From the NCBI GenBank assembly GCA_023487865.1, contig JAMDBG010000132.1:9199-22935 (forward strand): a stretch of DNA of 13,737 nucleotides, in the 5' to 3' direction. The notes under the pieces are model-generated. The model ran no database searches, was not told where the DNA came from, and saw nothing but the letters and a program-made list of their open reading frames with translations. How positions within the stretch are numbered: position 1 is the first letter of the stretch; every line of letters starts with the position of its first letter. This DNA is from Deltaproteobacteria bacterium (lineage in GTDB: Bacteria; Desulfobacterota; Syntrophia; Syntrophales; UBA5619). A program made the translations under genes and the position numbers. Shown here one piece after another: positions 1 to 6,389 of the stretch.

Positions 1-126
1 TATTGCTGGCGAGGCAGGTAGGCGCTGCAGCAGGGATTATCAATGCAAGACAATGAGTCACGGATCATTAGGGTTCTTTTATTTTTCAAAAGAGGCGGGT
101 TTTCGTTTTTTTTGTAAAGAACGATC
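1..126. repeat. Left arm of a 126-bp perfect inverted repeat
   Basis: Positions 1-126 are the exact reverse complement of 547-672, with no mismatch, including an 8-base homopolymer run. The match breaks at once on the inner side (127 is t where g would be needed), and its outer end is exactly the first base of the window. The arm holds a copy of the last 21 bases of the purF-like gene and most of its downstream spacer. This is most simply read as a fold-back join at a contig end. Confidence 0.95.
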
Positions 127-476
127 TTCCTGATACCGTCGGGGAGAATATTCCCGGGATTGATCCGAATACCGTCTGCTCCGTGACGCATCGCCAACAA
201 CGCCAATTGAGGACTGAAATGGATGTCAGCGATTAGAGGGATATGAATCTGGTCTTTGATCTCATGGATAGCGGCAGCGGCTGTTTCATCGGGAACGGCC
301 ACACGGACGATTTCACAGCCCACATCCTCCAGCTCCCGGATCTGTTGAACTGTGGCACTCACATCACGCGTATCGGAGGAGGTCATGGACTGGACAACAA
401 TTGGCGCCTCGCCGCCGATCTGCACTCCCCCGAGATAAACCGGTTTTGTTTTTTTCCGACGACTGACCGGACTCAA
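1..476 (-). CDS. ispG: 4-hydroxy-3-methylbut-2-en-1-yl diphosphate synthase, N-terminal part (broken at window edge)
   Basis: IspG (GcpE) converts MEcPP to HMBPP, a late step of the MEP isoprenoid pathway. In a frame that starts at a TTG, the translation shows the family's N-terminal TIM-barrel motifs: PIVVQSMTSSDTRD (about residues 25-38), CEIVRVAVPDE (54-64), PLIADIHF (80-87) and DGIRINPGNI (101-110). Family match stops at about residue 116, where the reading frame enters an exact inverted copy of 547-672. The residues from there to position 1 (about 42 codons, no stop) are the same nonsense as the copy on the other side and are not IspG. The C-terminal domain with the iron-sulfur cysteines is missing. 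The genuine part is 127-476. The TTG is chosen because an in-frame TGA lies directly before it and GGAGG sits 7 nt upstream. Identification is firm; the truncation is probably an assembly artefact. Confidence 0.85.
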   Translation of the reverse strand, partial: MSPVSRRKKTKPVYLGGVQIGGEAPIVVQSMTSSDTRDVSATVQQIRELEDVGCEIVRVAVPDETAAAAIHEIKDQIHIPLIADIHFSPQLALLAMRHGADGIRINPGNILPDGIRKIVLYKKNENPPLLKNKRTLMIRDSLSCIDNPCCSAYLPRQQ

Positions 477-483
477 TCATGGA

Positions 484-488
484 CCTCC
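484..488 (-). promoter_or_regulatory. Shine-Dalgarno site for ispG
   Basis: GGAGG on the minus strand, 7 nt before the TTG at 476-474. It decides the start, because no ATG or GTG lies in frame between the preceding stop codon and the first conserved IspG residues. Confidence 0.6.
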
Positions 489-546
489 GCGCTTGGACCA
501 TTGTTTTGGGGATCATCGCAAGGAGGAAACCCAAATACTCCCCCAC

Positions 547-672
547 GATCGTTCTTTACAAAAAAAACGAAAACCCGCCTCTTTTGAAAAATAAAAGAAC
601 CCTAATGATCCGTGACTCATTGTCTTGCATTGATAATCCCTGCTGCAGCGCCTACCTGCCTCGCCAGCAATA
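547..672. repeat. Right arm of the 126-bp perfect inverted repeat
   Basis: This arm is in natural context: it runs from the last codons and TAG stop of the purF-like gene (652-672) into the spacer before ispG. The 420-bp loop between the arms (127-546) contains the real ispG start. The arm holds AT-rich runs and a 7-bp complementarity (GTTCTTT/AAAGAAC) but no convincing terminator. Confidence 0.95.
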
Positions 673-2061
673 CAGACACAACTGTTCCTCCGGCAGACCG
701 ATGGCGGCAATCATCTCCTCGATATGCAGATATTTGAGCGAGGTGACATCCAGTTCCCGCCGGATCCATTCGACCATGTTCCGATATCGAACCGAATGGT
801 GGTCGAGATAATCATCAAACCGTTCCGAAGTCGTTCCTTCGATATCCCGAATGGCCCTGTGGGCGGCCAATTCGGAGACGGATCTTGTCGATGACGCGTA
901 TATGCAAGGGAACATCAGCGGCGGACAGGCCGGCCGGATATGAATTTCCTTGGCCCCGTTGTCCCAAAGTTTCCGGATCGTATAATTCTTGAGTTGGGTC
1001 CCCCTGACGATTGAGTCTTCGCAGACTACCATCCGGCTGCCCAGGATCACATCCCGTATGGCGCTGAGCTTCATGGTTGCTACGAGATCTCTGATATTCT
1101 GCGAAGGGGGGGTGTAGCTTCTCCCATAACCGGGTGTGTACTTGACCAAGGGTCTGCGAAAGGGAAGTCCCGACTCCATGGCGTATCCTATGGCATGGCC
1201 GACACCCGAATCTGGAACGCCGGTTACGAGATCCGCCTCTACGTCGTCCCCCCTGGCCATTGCCCGGCCGCATCTCTCCCGGGCATTCTCAACGGTTATC
1301 CCTTCATAAACCGATGCCGGATATCCCGTATAGATCCATAAAAAAGCACAGACATGTTTCTCCTTGCTTGTCGGTTGCTCTTTCCGAATCCCCATTCCAT
1401 CGAGACGTACTATCTCCCCGGGGCCAAGTGAAAGGACCTGTTCATACCCGAGATTGGGAAAAGAACTCGATTCGGTAGCCGCTGCATGGCCTGACAGGGA
1501 TCCATCTGTCCTGATCTCTCGTCCAATAATAAGCGGGAAACGACCATACCGGTCCCTTGCCACATAGATTCCTTCCCTTGTCATCAAAAGCAGACAGACC
1601 GAACCTTCTATGGCCTGTTGCATTTGCATGATACCATCAACGAGATTTTCGCCACGGTTAATAAGCTTGGCAACGAGTTCCACACTGTTCACACCCCCGT
1701 CCGCCATTTCACTGAATGAAGCTCCTTCTCGAAGGAGTTTACCGGCAAGGTCATCCTTGTTTGCAATGAGTCCGGTCACAGCCAAGGCATAGGTACCGAA
1801 TTTTGAGCGGATGATCAGTGGTTGGGGTGACTCGTCGTCGATGGCGCCGATCCCCATCCGCCCCTTCATTCCCCCGTACTCATCGGCAAAACGGGATTTG
1901 AACTGGGCCTGGCTGATACTGTGGATCGTGTTGGTGAAGCCGCCATCCCCGAAGAGAGCCATCCCCGCATTCTCCGTTCCCAAGTGGGAATGATAATCTG
2001 TTCCATAAAAAAGTGTTTTCGCACAATTTTTGTCGGATACGACACCAAAAAGCCCACCCAT
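652..2061 (-). CDS. PurF-like amidophosphoribosyltransferase paralogue without the catalytic cysteine
   Basis: The 469-residue product has the two-domain PurF layout: an N-terminal Ntn-hydrolase (glutaminase) domain to about 230 and a C-terminal type I phosphoribosyltransferase domain. The PRPP loop CEDSIVRGT is at 347-355. Four cysteines placed like the [4Fe-4S] ligands of Bacillus-type PurF are present (C238, C386, C462, C465). The glutaminase site is degenerate. The protein starts MGGLFGVVS, where PurF has its nucleophile Cys directly after Met or after a short propeptide. The usual RYST arginine motif is replaced (GIGAIDDESPQP, 70-81), and the oxyanion NG of the NGNL motif reads TG (VTGLIAN, 95-101). 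No in-frame start further upstream supplies a Cys. Canonical PurF makes 5-phosphoribosylamine from PRPP and glutamine; this one may use ammonia, need a partner, or do something else. It lies 216 nt after aspC, with its own candidate promoter. Confidence 0.8.
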   Translation of the reverse strand: MGGLFGVVSDKNCAKTLFYGTDYHSHLGTENAGMALFGDGGFTNTIHSISQAQFKSRFADEYGGMKGRMGIGAIDDESPQPLIIRSKFGTYALAVTGLIANKDDLAGKLLREGASFSEMADGGVNSVELVAKLINRGENLVDGIMQMQQAIEGSVCLLLMTREGIYVARDRYGRFPLIIGREIRTDGSLSGHAAATESSSFPNLGYEQVLSLGPGEIVRLDGMGIRKEQPTSKEKHVCAFLWIYTGYPASVYEGITVENARERCGRAMARGDDVEADLVTGVPDSGVGHAIGYAMESGLPFRRPLVKYTPGYGRSYTPPSQNIRDLVATMKLSAIRDVILGSRMVVCEDSIVRGTQLKNYTIRKLWDNGAKEIHIRPACPPLMFPCIYASSTRSVSELAAHRAIRDIEGTTSERFDDYLDHHSVRYRNMVEWIRRELDVTSLKYLHIEEMIAAIGLPEEQLCLYCWRGR

Positions 2062-2076
2062 ATTCTCCGTCTCCAG

Positions 2077-2144
2077 TAGTATGATCCGCTCGTGAAAAGT
2101 CAGTAAGATATAGTATGATCCGCTCGTGAAAAGTCAGTAAGATA
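2077..2144. repeat. 34-bp perfect tandem duplication upstream of the purF-like gene
   Basis: Units 2077-2110 and 2111-2144 are identical over 34 bp with no spacer, and 2 more bases match beyond the second unit. The downstream edge is 15 bp from the purF-like start codon. There are only two copies and no CRISPR-like spacer. On the minus strand each unit carries promoter-like sequence. Confidence 0.95.
2110..2137 (-). promoter_or_regulatory. Candidate promoter of the purF-like gene
   Basis: On the minus strand, CTGACT (2137-2132), a 16-nt spacer and TACTAT (2115-2110) each match 4 of 6 consensus sigma70 positions. The -10 box spans the junction of the two 34-bp units, so it is complete only in the upstream copy; the downstream copy reads TACTAC. 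A start near 2103 would leave a leader of about 40 nt containing GGAG 9 nt before the ATG. The match is moderate. Confidence 0.35.
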
Positions 2145-2158
2145 TATGTCCCGCCTCG

Positions 2159-2266
2159 ACACCCAAGAGAGTAAGCATCTGTAATGTCAGGAAACAATCA
2201 CAATGATGTAACGGTTCCCGTTAACAAAGTCATTACAGGCGAATAATCCCTTCCCAACACCCAAGA
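2159..2266. repeat. Spacer with 10-bp direct repeats and nested dyads
   Basis: Part of the 216-base gap between aspC and the purF-like gene. ACACCCAAGA occurs at 2159-2168 and 2257-2266. Between them lie an 8-bp inverted repeat (CTGTAATG 2179-2186, CATTACAG 2231-2238) and a tight dyad (TAACGG-TTC-CCGTTA, 2209-2223). The dyad could be a weak hairpin after aspC or an operator. It has no T-run, and no known riboswitch is recognisable. Confidence 0.4.
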
Positions 2267-2277
2267 CCGATTCAGAA

Positions 2278-3471
2278 TCAGCGCAATCTCAAAAGCGCTG
2301 CGCGGATCCGCTCCAGTCCTTTTTCAATCTGCTCCATCGAAGTGGCATAGGAGATGCGGATATGATCGTCATGACCGAAATCCGCCCCTGGAACAAGGGC
2401 TACATTGGATTCGTCAAGCAGGTAATTTGCCATTTCTGCAGAGTTTGTAATGGTCTTTCCCCCAAACGAACGGCCGTAATAAGCGGCCACATTGGGAAAG
2501 ACATAAAAGGCCCCCTGAGGCTTCAGACAGGTCACATCGGGAATGGCATTGAGAGTTTCGGTAATGACATCCCGTCTTTTCTGAAATTCCTTCCGCATCA
2601 TTTCCACACTCTCCTGAGGGCCGTTCAGGGCCTCTACCGCCGCTTTTTGGGCTATGGAGGTGGGATTTGACGTATTCTGACTCTGATATTTTGTTATAGC
2701 GGCAATGATCTCTTCGGCACCGGCGCAATAACCGATCCTCCATCCCGTCATCGAGTAGGTCTTGGAGACCCCGTTGACCACTATAGAGAGACGTTTTAGC
2801 TCGTCTCCCAGCGAGGCCAATGTATAAAACGGCCGACCGTCATAGATGATTTTTTCATAGATGTCGTCCGAGATGACCATAATCCCCTTCCGGACGATCA
2901 CCTCCGCCAAGGCCTCCAGTTCCTTTAAGGAATAAGAGACCCCGGCGGGATTTGAGGGGTAGCTGATGATGATCGCCCGGGTACGCGGTGTGATGGCCGC
3001 CTCCAGCTGTGAGGGCTGAAGCTTGAAATCGTCAGCGGTATTCGTCTTTATTATTACCGGTCGTGCACCGGTCAAATAGACGATATCGGTATAGGAGACC
3101 CAGTAGGGAGAGGGGATCAGGACCTCATCCCCTTCCTCAAAAAGGACCTGGCCGATGTTGAACAGAGAGTGTTTGGCCCCGCAGGAGATCACCACCTCCG
3201 ACCTCTTATAGGTAAGCCGATTGTCTCTTTGAAGCTTGGCAATCACCGCATCCTTGAGTTCATCAATGCCACCTACGGGGGTATACTTGGTAAATCCGGC
3301 TTCGATAGCCCGAACCGCAGCCATTTTAATGTTATGGGGCGTATCGAAATCAGGTTCCCCGGCGCCGAAACCGATGATGTCCCTTCCTGCTGCCTTCAGT
3401 GCGTTGGCTTTAGCCTGAATGGTCAGCGTCGGCGATGGTTTGATGAGTGAGATCCGTGCCGCTATTTTCAT
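2278..3471 (-). CDS. aspC: Pyridoxal-phosphate aminotransferase, aspartate aminotransferase (class I, subgroup Ib)
   Basis: A 397-residue fold-type I aminotransferase, the usual length. It moves an amino group between aspartate and 2-oxoglutarate or a related pair, using PLP in the cytoplasm. Visible features are the N-terminal GAGEPDFDTP (36-45), PYWVSY with the ring-stacking tryptophan (122-127), YPSNPAG with N174, SDDIYEKI with the PLP-nitrogen aspartate and Y205, the Schiff-base lysine K237 in NGVSKTYSMTGWR, and the carboxylate-binding arginine R372 in IRISYATS. The ATG overlaps the coaD stop as ATGA, and AAGGAG lies just upstream. It is the last gene of the psd-to-aspC run. Substrate range within this subgroup varies (some members also act on prephenate or aromatic amino acids), so aspartate is the likeliest rather than a certain substrate. 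Confidence 0.9.
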   Translation of the reverse strand: MKIAARISLIKPSPTLTIQAKANALKAAGRDIIGFGAGEPDFDTPHNIKMAAVRAIEAGFTKYTPVGGIDELKDAVIAKLQRDNRLTYKRSEVVISCGAKHSLFNIGQVLFEEGDEVLIPSPYWVSYTDIVYLTGARPVIIKTNTADDFKLQPSQLEAAITPRTRAIIISYPSNPAGVSYSLKELEALAEVIVRKGIMVISDDIYEKIIYDGRPFYTLASLGDELKRLSIVVNGVSKTYSMTGWRIGYCAGAEEIIAAITKYQSQNTSNPTSIAQKAAVEALNGPQESVEMMRKEFQKRRDVITETLNAIPDVTCLKPQGAFYVFPNVAAYYGRSFGGKTITNSAEMANYLLDESNVALVPGADFGHDDHIRISYATSMEQIEKGLERIRAALLRLR

Positions 3472-3965
3472 AGTCTCTCCTTTTTACAGGCATATTTTTC
3501 CAGCATTTTCTGATTGACGATGTCCGGCACGAGTCCTTTAACGGAACCACCGAGGCTAGCCGCCTCATTGATGATTGTCGAGCTTGTGTAAAACCACTTG
3601 TAACCGGTCATGAGAAAGACCGTCTCGATTTCCCGATTCAGTCGCCGGTTGATGAGGGCCAGCTGAAATTCGTATTCAAAATCGGAGAGGGCGCGCAATC
3701 CCCGGAGTATCACATTTGCCCCCACATTCCTCACAAAATCCACGAGAAGTCCGTCGTAGCTGTCGACCCGTACGTTATTGAAGTCCTTGATCACCTCCCG
3801 GATCATCTCCAGACGCTCACTCACCGAAAAGAGGGTCTTTTTGTTCGGATTATACGCGATCAGAACAATGAGTTCGTCAAACATCCTCAGACCTCGTGTG
3901 ATGATGTCCATGTGACCGTTGGTAATCGGATCGAATGATCCGGGATACACCGCTATTTTCTTCAT
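3468..3965 (-). CDS. coaD: Phosphopantetheine adenylyltransferase
   Basis: CoaD transfers AMP from ATP to 4'-phosphopantetheine, giving dephospho-CoA, the fourth step of coenzyme A synthesis. The 165-residue protein is full length. The nucleotidyltransferase motif is intact at the N-terminus (YPGSFDPITNGH, with the TxGH motif). The RGLRALSDFEYE segment, carrying the conserved arginines, is at about 88-99. The C-terminal loop reads TSSTIINEAASLGG, where many CoaD proteins have ISSTxxRE; the basic residue is Asn here. Since E. coli has Lys at that place, this is a variation rather than proof of lost activity. It starts 13 nt after rsmD, with AAAGGA as ribosome binding site, and ends in an ATGA overlap with aspC. 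The rsmD-coaD pairing is a common bacterial arrangement and supports both calls. Confidence 0.95.
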   Translation of the reverse strand: MKKIAVYPGSFDPITNGHMDIITRGLRMFDELIVLIAYNPNKKTLFSVSERLEMIREVIKDFNNVRVDSYDGLLVDFVRNVGANVILRGLRALSDFEYEFQLALINRRLNREIETVFLMTGYKWFYTSSTIINEAASLGGSVKGLVPDIVNQKMLEKYACKKERL

Positions 3966-3978
3966 AGACTCGGTTCCT

Positions 3979-4530
3979 TTATCGTTTTTTTAGAAAAGAC
4001 AACAACGTATCGCCATAGCGTCGTTGATCCGTCATCACCAGCGCCCGAGTGAGAGATCCCGTCGGATCTTCTCGCACCGAATGCTGCAGCACGATAATAC
4101 TGTTTTCAGACAGGAGTCCTGTTTCCTCAAAACACTTCAGAATTTCCGGAAAGTAACCGCCACCATAGGGAGGGTCAGCGAAGAGGATGTCAAACTTCTC
4201 CCCCCTCTTTGCCAGGCACCGTAATCCCTGTTCCGCACCTGCGGCGATCACCTCCCCCCGGCCTTCGAATCCAAGCAAGCGGAGGTTTTCGCGAATAGCC
4301 TCTACAAGGCGGAGATCCCTTTCCACGAACACTGAACTGCGTGCCCCTCTGCTCAGGGCTTCCAGCCCGACATTTCCGCAACCGGCGTAAATATCGAGGA
4401 AATACAACCCCTCAACAGGGTTGAGAATGTTAAAAAGAGATTCTTTTACCCGGTCGGTAGTAGGCCGGATACGGCATCCTCCGTAAAGGCGGATCGGTCT
4501 CCCCTTGGCCCCCCCTCCGATGATTCTCAT
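3979..4530 (-). CDS. rsmD: 16S rRNA (guanine(966)-N(2))-methyltransferase
   Basis: RsmD methylates G966 of 16S rRNA during small-subunit assembly, using S-adenosylmethionine. The 183-residue protein shows the family N-terminus MRIIGGGAKGR, then RPTTDRVKESLFNIL (22-36), the SAM-binding motif I LDIYAGCGNVGLEALSRG (45-62) and the catalytic motif IV DPPY (119-122). The ATG overlaps the asd stop as ATGA. No strong Shine-Dalgarno sequence precedes it, so translation is probably coupled to asd. The length and motif order are normal, and I see nothing odd. G966 specificity is inferred from the family. Confidence 0.93.
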   Translation of the reverse strand: MRIIGGGAKGRPIRLYGGCRIRPTTDRVKESLFNILNPVEGLYFLDIYAGCGNVGLEALSRGARSSVFVERDLRLVEAIRENLRLLGFEGRGEVIAAGAEQGLRCLAKRGEKFDILFADPPYGGGYFPEILKCFEETGLLSENSIIVLQHSVREDPTGSLTRALVMTDQRRYGDTLLSFLKKR

Positions 4531-5543
4531 AGATATTTCTGGATCAGGATTTCAGCAATCTGAACGGCATTCAGTGCTGCGCCTTTCCGGATATTGTCCG
4601 CCACTACCCACATATTGATACCGTTTGGGATGGATTCATCTTCCCGAATCCTGCCGACCAGGGTATCATTTCCACCTGCCGCATCGATGGCCAGCGGATA
4701 GAGTTTAAAGCTCGGATTATCGACGACCTTGACCCCGGGTGCAGAGGCCAGGAGTTTCCGGACCTCGTCGGCGGTAATCTTCTTTTCCGTTTCGATATTC
4801 ACGGACTCGGAATGACCATAAAAAACAGGTACACGCACCGTCGTCGCAGTAACTGAAATCGCAGGATCGTTCAAGATTTTCCTAGTCTCGTTCACCATTT
4901 TCATCTCTTCCTTCGTATAACCATTATCCAGAAAGACATCAATCTGGGGAAGGCAGTTAAAGGCGATCTGATGAGGATAGACCTTGATGACGGGTTCCTG
5001 GCAGTTCAGAAGGGCTCGGGTTTGAAGAGAAAGCTCTTCGATGGCCTTTTTCCCCGTTCCGGAGACGGCCTGATAGGTGGAGACCACGACCCGCCTGATC
5101 CGCACTGCATCATGGATCGGTTTGAGGGCCACAACCATCTGGATGGTGGAACAGTTCGGATTGGCGATGATTCCCCTGTTTTTGTACAATGCAATGGCTT
5201 CCGGATTGACCTCTGGAACGACCAGAGGGATTTCCGGCACCATGCGAAAGACGCTCGTATTGTCGATCACAACACACCCGGCCCGAGCGGCAAAGGGAGC
5301 ATACTTTTCGCTGACACTCCCTCCCGGTGAAAAAAGACCGATTTCCACACCCCGGAAGGAGTTCTCAGTCAACACGTCGACCGGCAGGGTCTGTCCCCGG
5401 AAAGAGAGCTCCTTCCCCATCGATCTTTCCGATGCCAGAAGGGTCAGTTTTCCTACCGGAAACCGACGCTCTTCGAGAATCCTAATCATTTCATTGCCCA
5501 CTGCTCCGGTCGCACCTACAACAGCAACATGATAATTTCTCAT
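4527..5543 (-). CDS. asd: Aspartate-semialdehyde dehydrogenase
   Basis: Asd reduces aspartyl phosphate to aspartate semialdehyde with NADPH, the branch point to lysine/diaminopimelate, threonine and methionine. The product has the nucleotide-binding GATGAVG (10-16), the active-site cysteine C131 in ANPNCST, and RVPVFYGHSE with R237 and H244. I start at the ATG ending at 5543 (338 residues, usual for the family). GAGGA sits about 7 nt before it, and the protein then begins MRNYHVAVVGATG. An in-frame ATG at 5564 would add 7 residues but has no good ribosome binding site. It lies 63 nt after pssA and overlaps rsmD by 4 nt. It supplies diaminopimelate for peptidoglycan, which fits the envelope theme of its neighbours. 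Confidence 0.95.
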   Translation of the reverse strand: MRNYHVAVVGATGAVGNEMIRILEERRFPVGKLTLLASERSMGKELSFRGQTLPVDVLTENSFRGVEIGLFSPGGSVSEKYAPFAARAGCVVIDNTSVFRMVPEIPLVVPEVNPEAIALYKNRGIIANPNCSTIQMVVALKPIHDAVRIRRVVVSTYQAVSGTGKKAIEELSLQTRALLNCQEPVIKVYPHQIAFNCLPQIDVFLDNGYTKEEMKMVNETRKILNDPAISVTATTVRVPVFYGHSESVNIETEKKITADEVRKLLASAPGVKVVDNPSFKLYPLAIDAAGGNDTLVGRIREDESIPNGINMWVVADNIRKGAALNAVQIAEILIQKYL

Positions 5544-5606
5544 ACAATGTTCCTCATTCAGCATATATTTTGATCTTTCAGAATTGGCGACTCTCGATAA
5601 TCGGGC

Positions 5607-6389
5607 TTAAAGCAGATTTCCTTGGCATTGTGTCCTCTTTGTCCTGATGTCCGTCATCAGCTTGCGAACGAGTCTGTAAAGGGCCCACACCGGTCCGGAA
5701 AGACTGTAGCCGAAAGCAAACGTGAACATCATGATCTCCGGTTCCGCTAAGACAATCACCAGAATCAACACAATCAGCACAAAGGACATGAAAGGTTTAC
5801 GAGAAAAATAATTGAGGTCCTTGAAACTGTAATATTTGATGCTGCTGACCATAAACAGGGAGAGGGCGATGACGCAAATCATCACCGACAGGTCCGAAAA
5901 GCGTCCCTCACCTCCCAAATAGTAAAAAAGAAGGACTCCCGTTGCAACCACCGCTGCGCCACCCGGAATAGGCAGACCGTTGAAAACCCGGCTGTCAATC
6001 ACCCCGACCTGAACGTTAAATCTTGCCAGACGCAGAGCGCCGCAGACACAAAAGAGAAACGCACCCAACCATCCCCACTTCCCGAAAGCCAGAAGCGACC
6101 AGTTATAGATCAGAAGACTAGGCGCTACACCGAAGGTGACCAGATCGCACAGTGAATCGTACTCTCCGCCAAATCTGCTCGTTGTGTGCGTCATGCGGGC
6201 AATCCGGCCGTCCAGGCTGTCCAGCGCGACTGCGATAAGAATCGCGATGGCCGCAATTTCATACATTCCCTTCATTGAGGCAATTGCCGAATAGAATCCT
6301 GCGAAAAGATTGGCCGTGGTAAAGAGGTTCGGCAGGACATAAATCCCCTTTTTCATGCGGTCTCTTCTTAGTGAATGAACCCTTTTCAT
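5607..6389 (-). CDS. pssA: CDP-diacylglycerol-serine O-phosphatidyltransferase (phosphatidylserine synthase)
   Basis: PssA joins CDP-diacylglycerol and serine to phosphatidylserine in the inner membrane. The CDP-alcohol phosphatidyltransferase signature DGxxARx8GxxxDxxxD is complete (D60-G61, A64-R65, G74, D78, D82). Several hydrophobic stretches follow, giving a polytopic membrane protein with a basic C-terminal tail. I start at the ATG ending at 6389 (260 residues): AGGAG lies 7 nt upstream, and the start overlaps the psd stop as ATGA. The ATG at 6395 has the same AGGAG only 1 nt away, too close to use. The substrate comes from CdsA in the same window and the product goes to Psd, the gene directly before it. 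This pairing supports serine rather than glycerol phosphate as acceptor. Confidence 0.93.
   Translation of the reverse strand: MKRVHSLRRDRMKKGIYVLPNLFTTANLFAGFYSAIASMKGMYEIAAIAILIAVALDSLDGRIARMTHTTSRFGGEYDSLCDLVTFGVAPSLLIYNWSLLAFGKWGWLGAFLFCVCGALRLARFNVQVGVIDSRVFNGLPIPGGAAVVATGVLLFYYLGGEGRFSDLSVMICVIALSLFMVSSIKYYSFKDLNYFSRKPFMSFVLIVLILVIVLAEPEIMMFTFAFGYSLSGPVWALYRLVRKLMTDIRTKRTQCQGNLL

Noticed and set aside
364..546. 60-residue minus-strand reading frame starting upstream of ispG
   Set aside because: It lies in another frame over the ispG start. The ispG frame shows clear family motifs and its own ribosome binding site.
1..672. Inverted repeat arms as ends of a transposon or a shufflon-like invertible segment
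   Set aside because: The loop holds only the start of ispG and part of a spacer. There is no transposase or recombinase, and one arm contains the coding end of the purF-like gene.
479..811. 110-residue plus-strand reading frame
   Set aside because: It crosses the repeat arm and the antisense of the purF-like gene, and shows no recognisable motif.
2077..2144. Tandem 34-bp repeat as a CRISPR remnant
   Set aside because: The two units abut without a spacer, and no cas gene is nearby.
5544..5564. Longer asd with start at 5564
   Set aside because: There is no ribosome binding site before that ATG. The ATG at 5543 has GAGGA at good distance and matches the family N-terminus.
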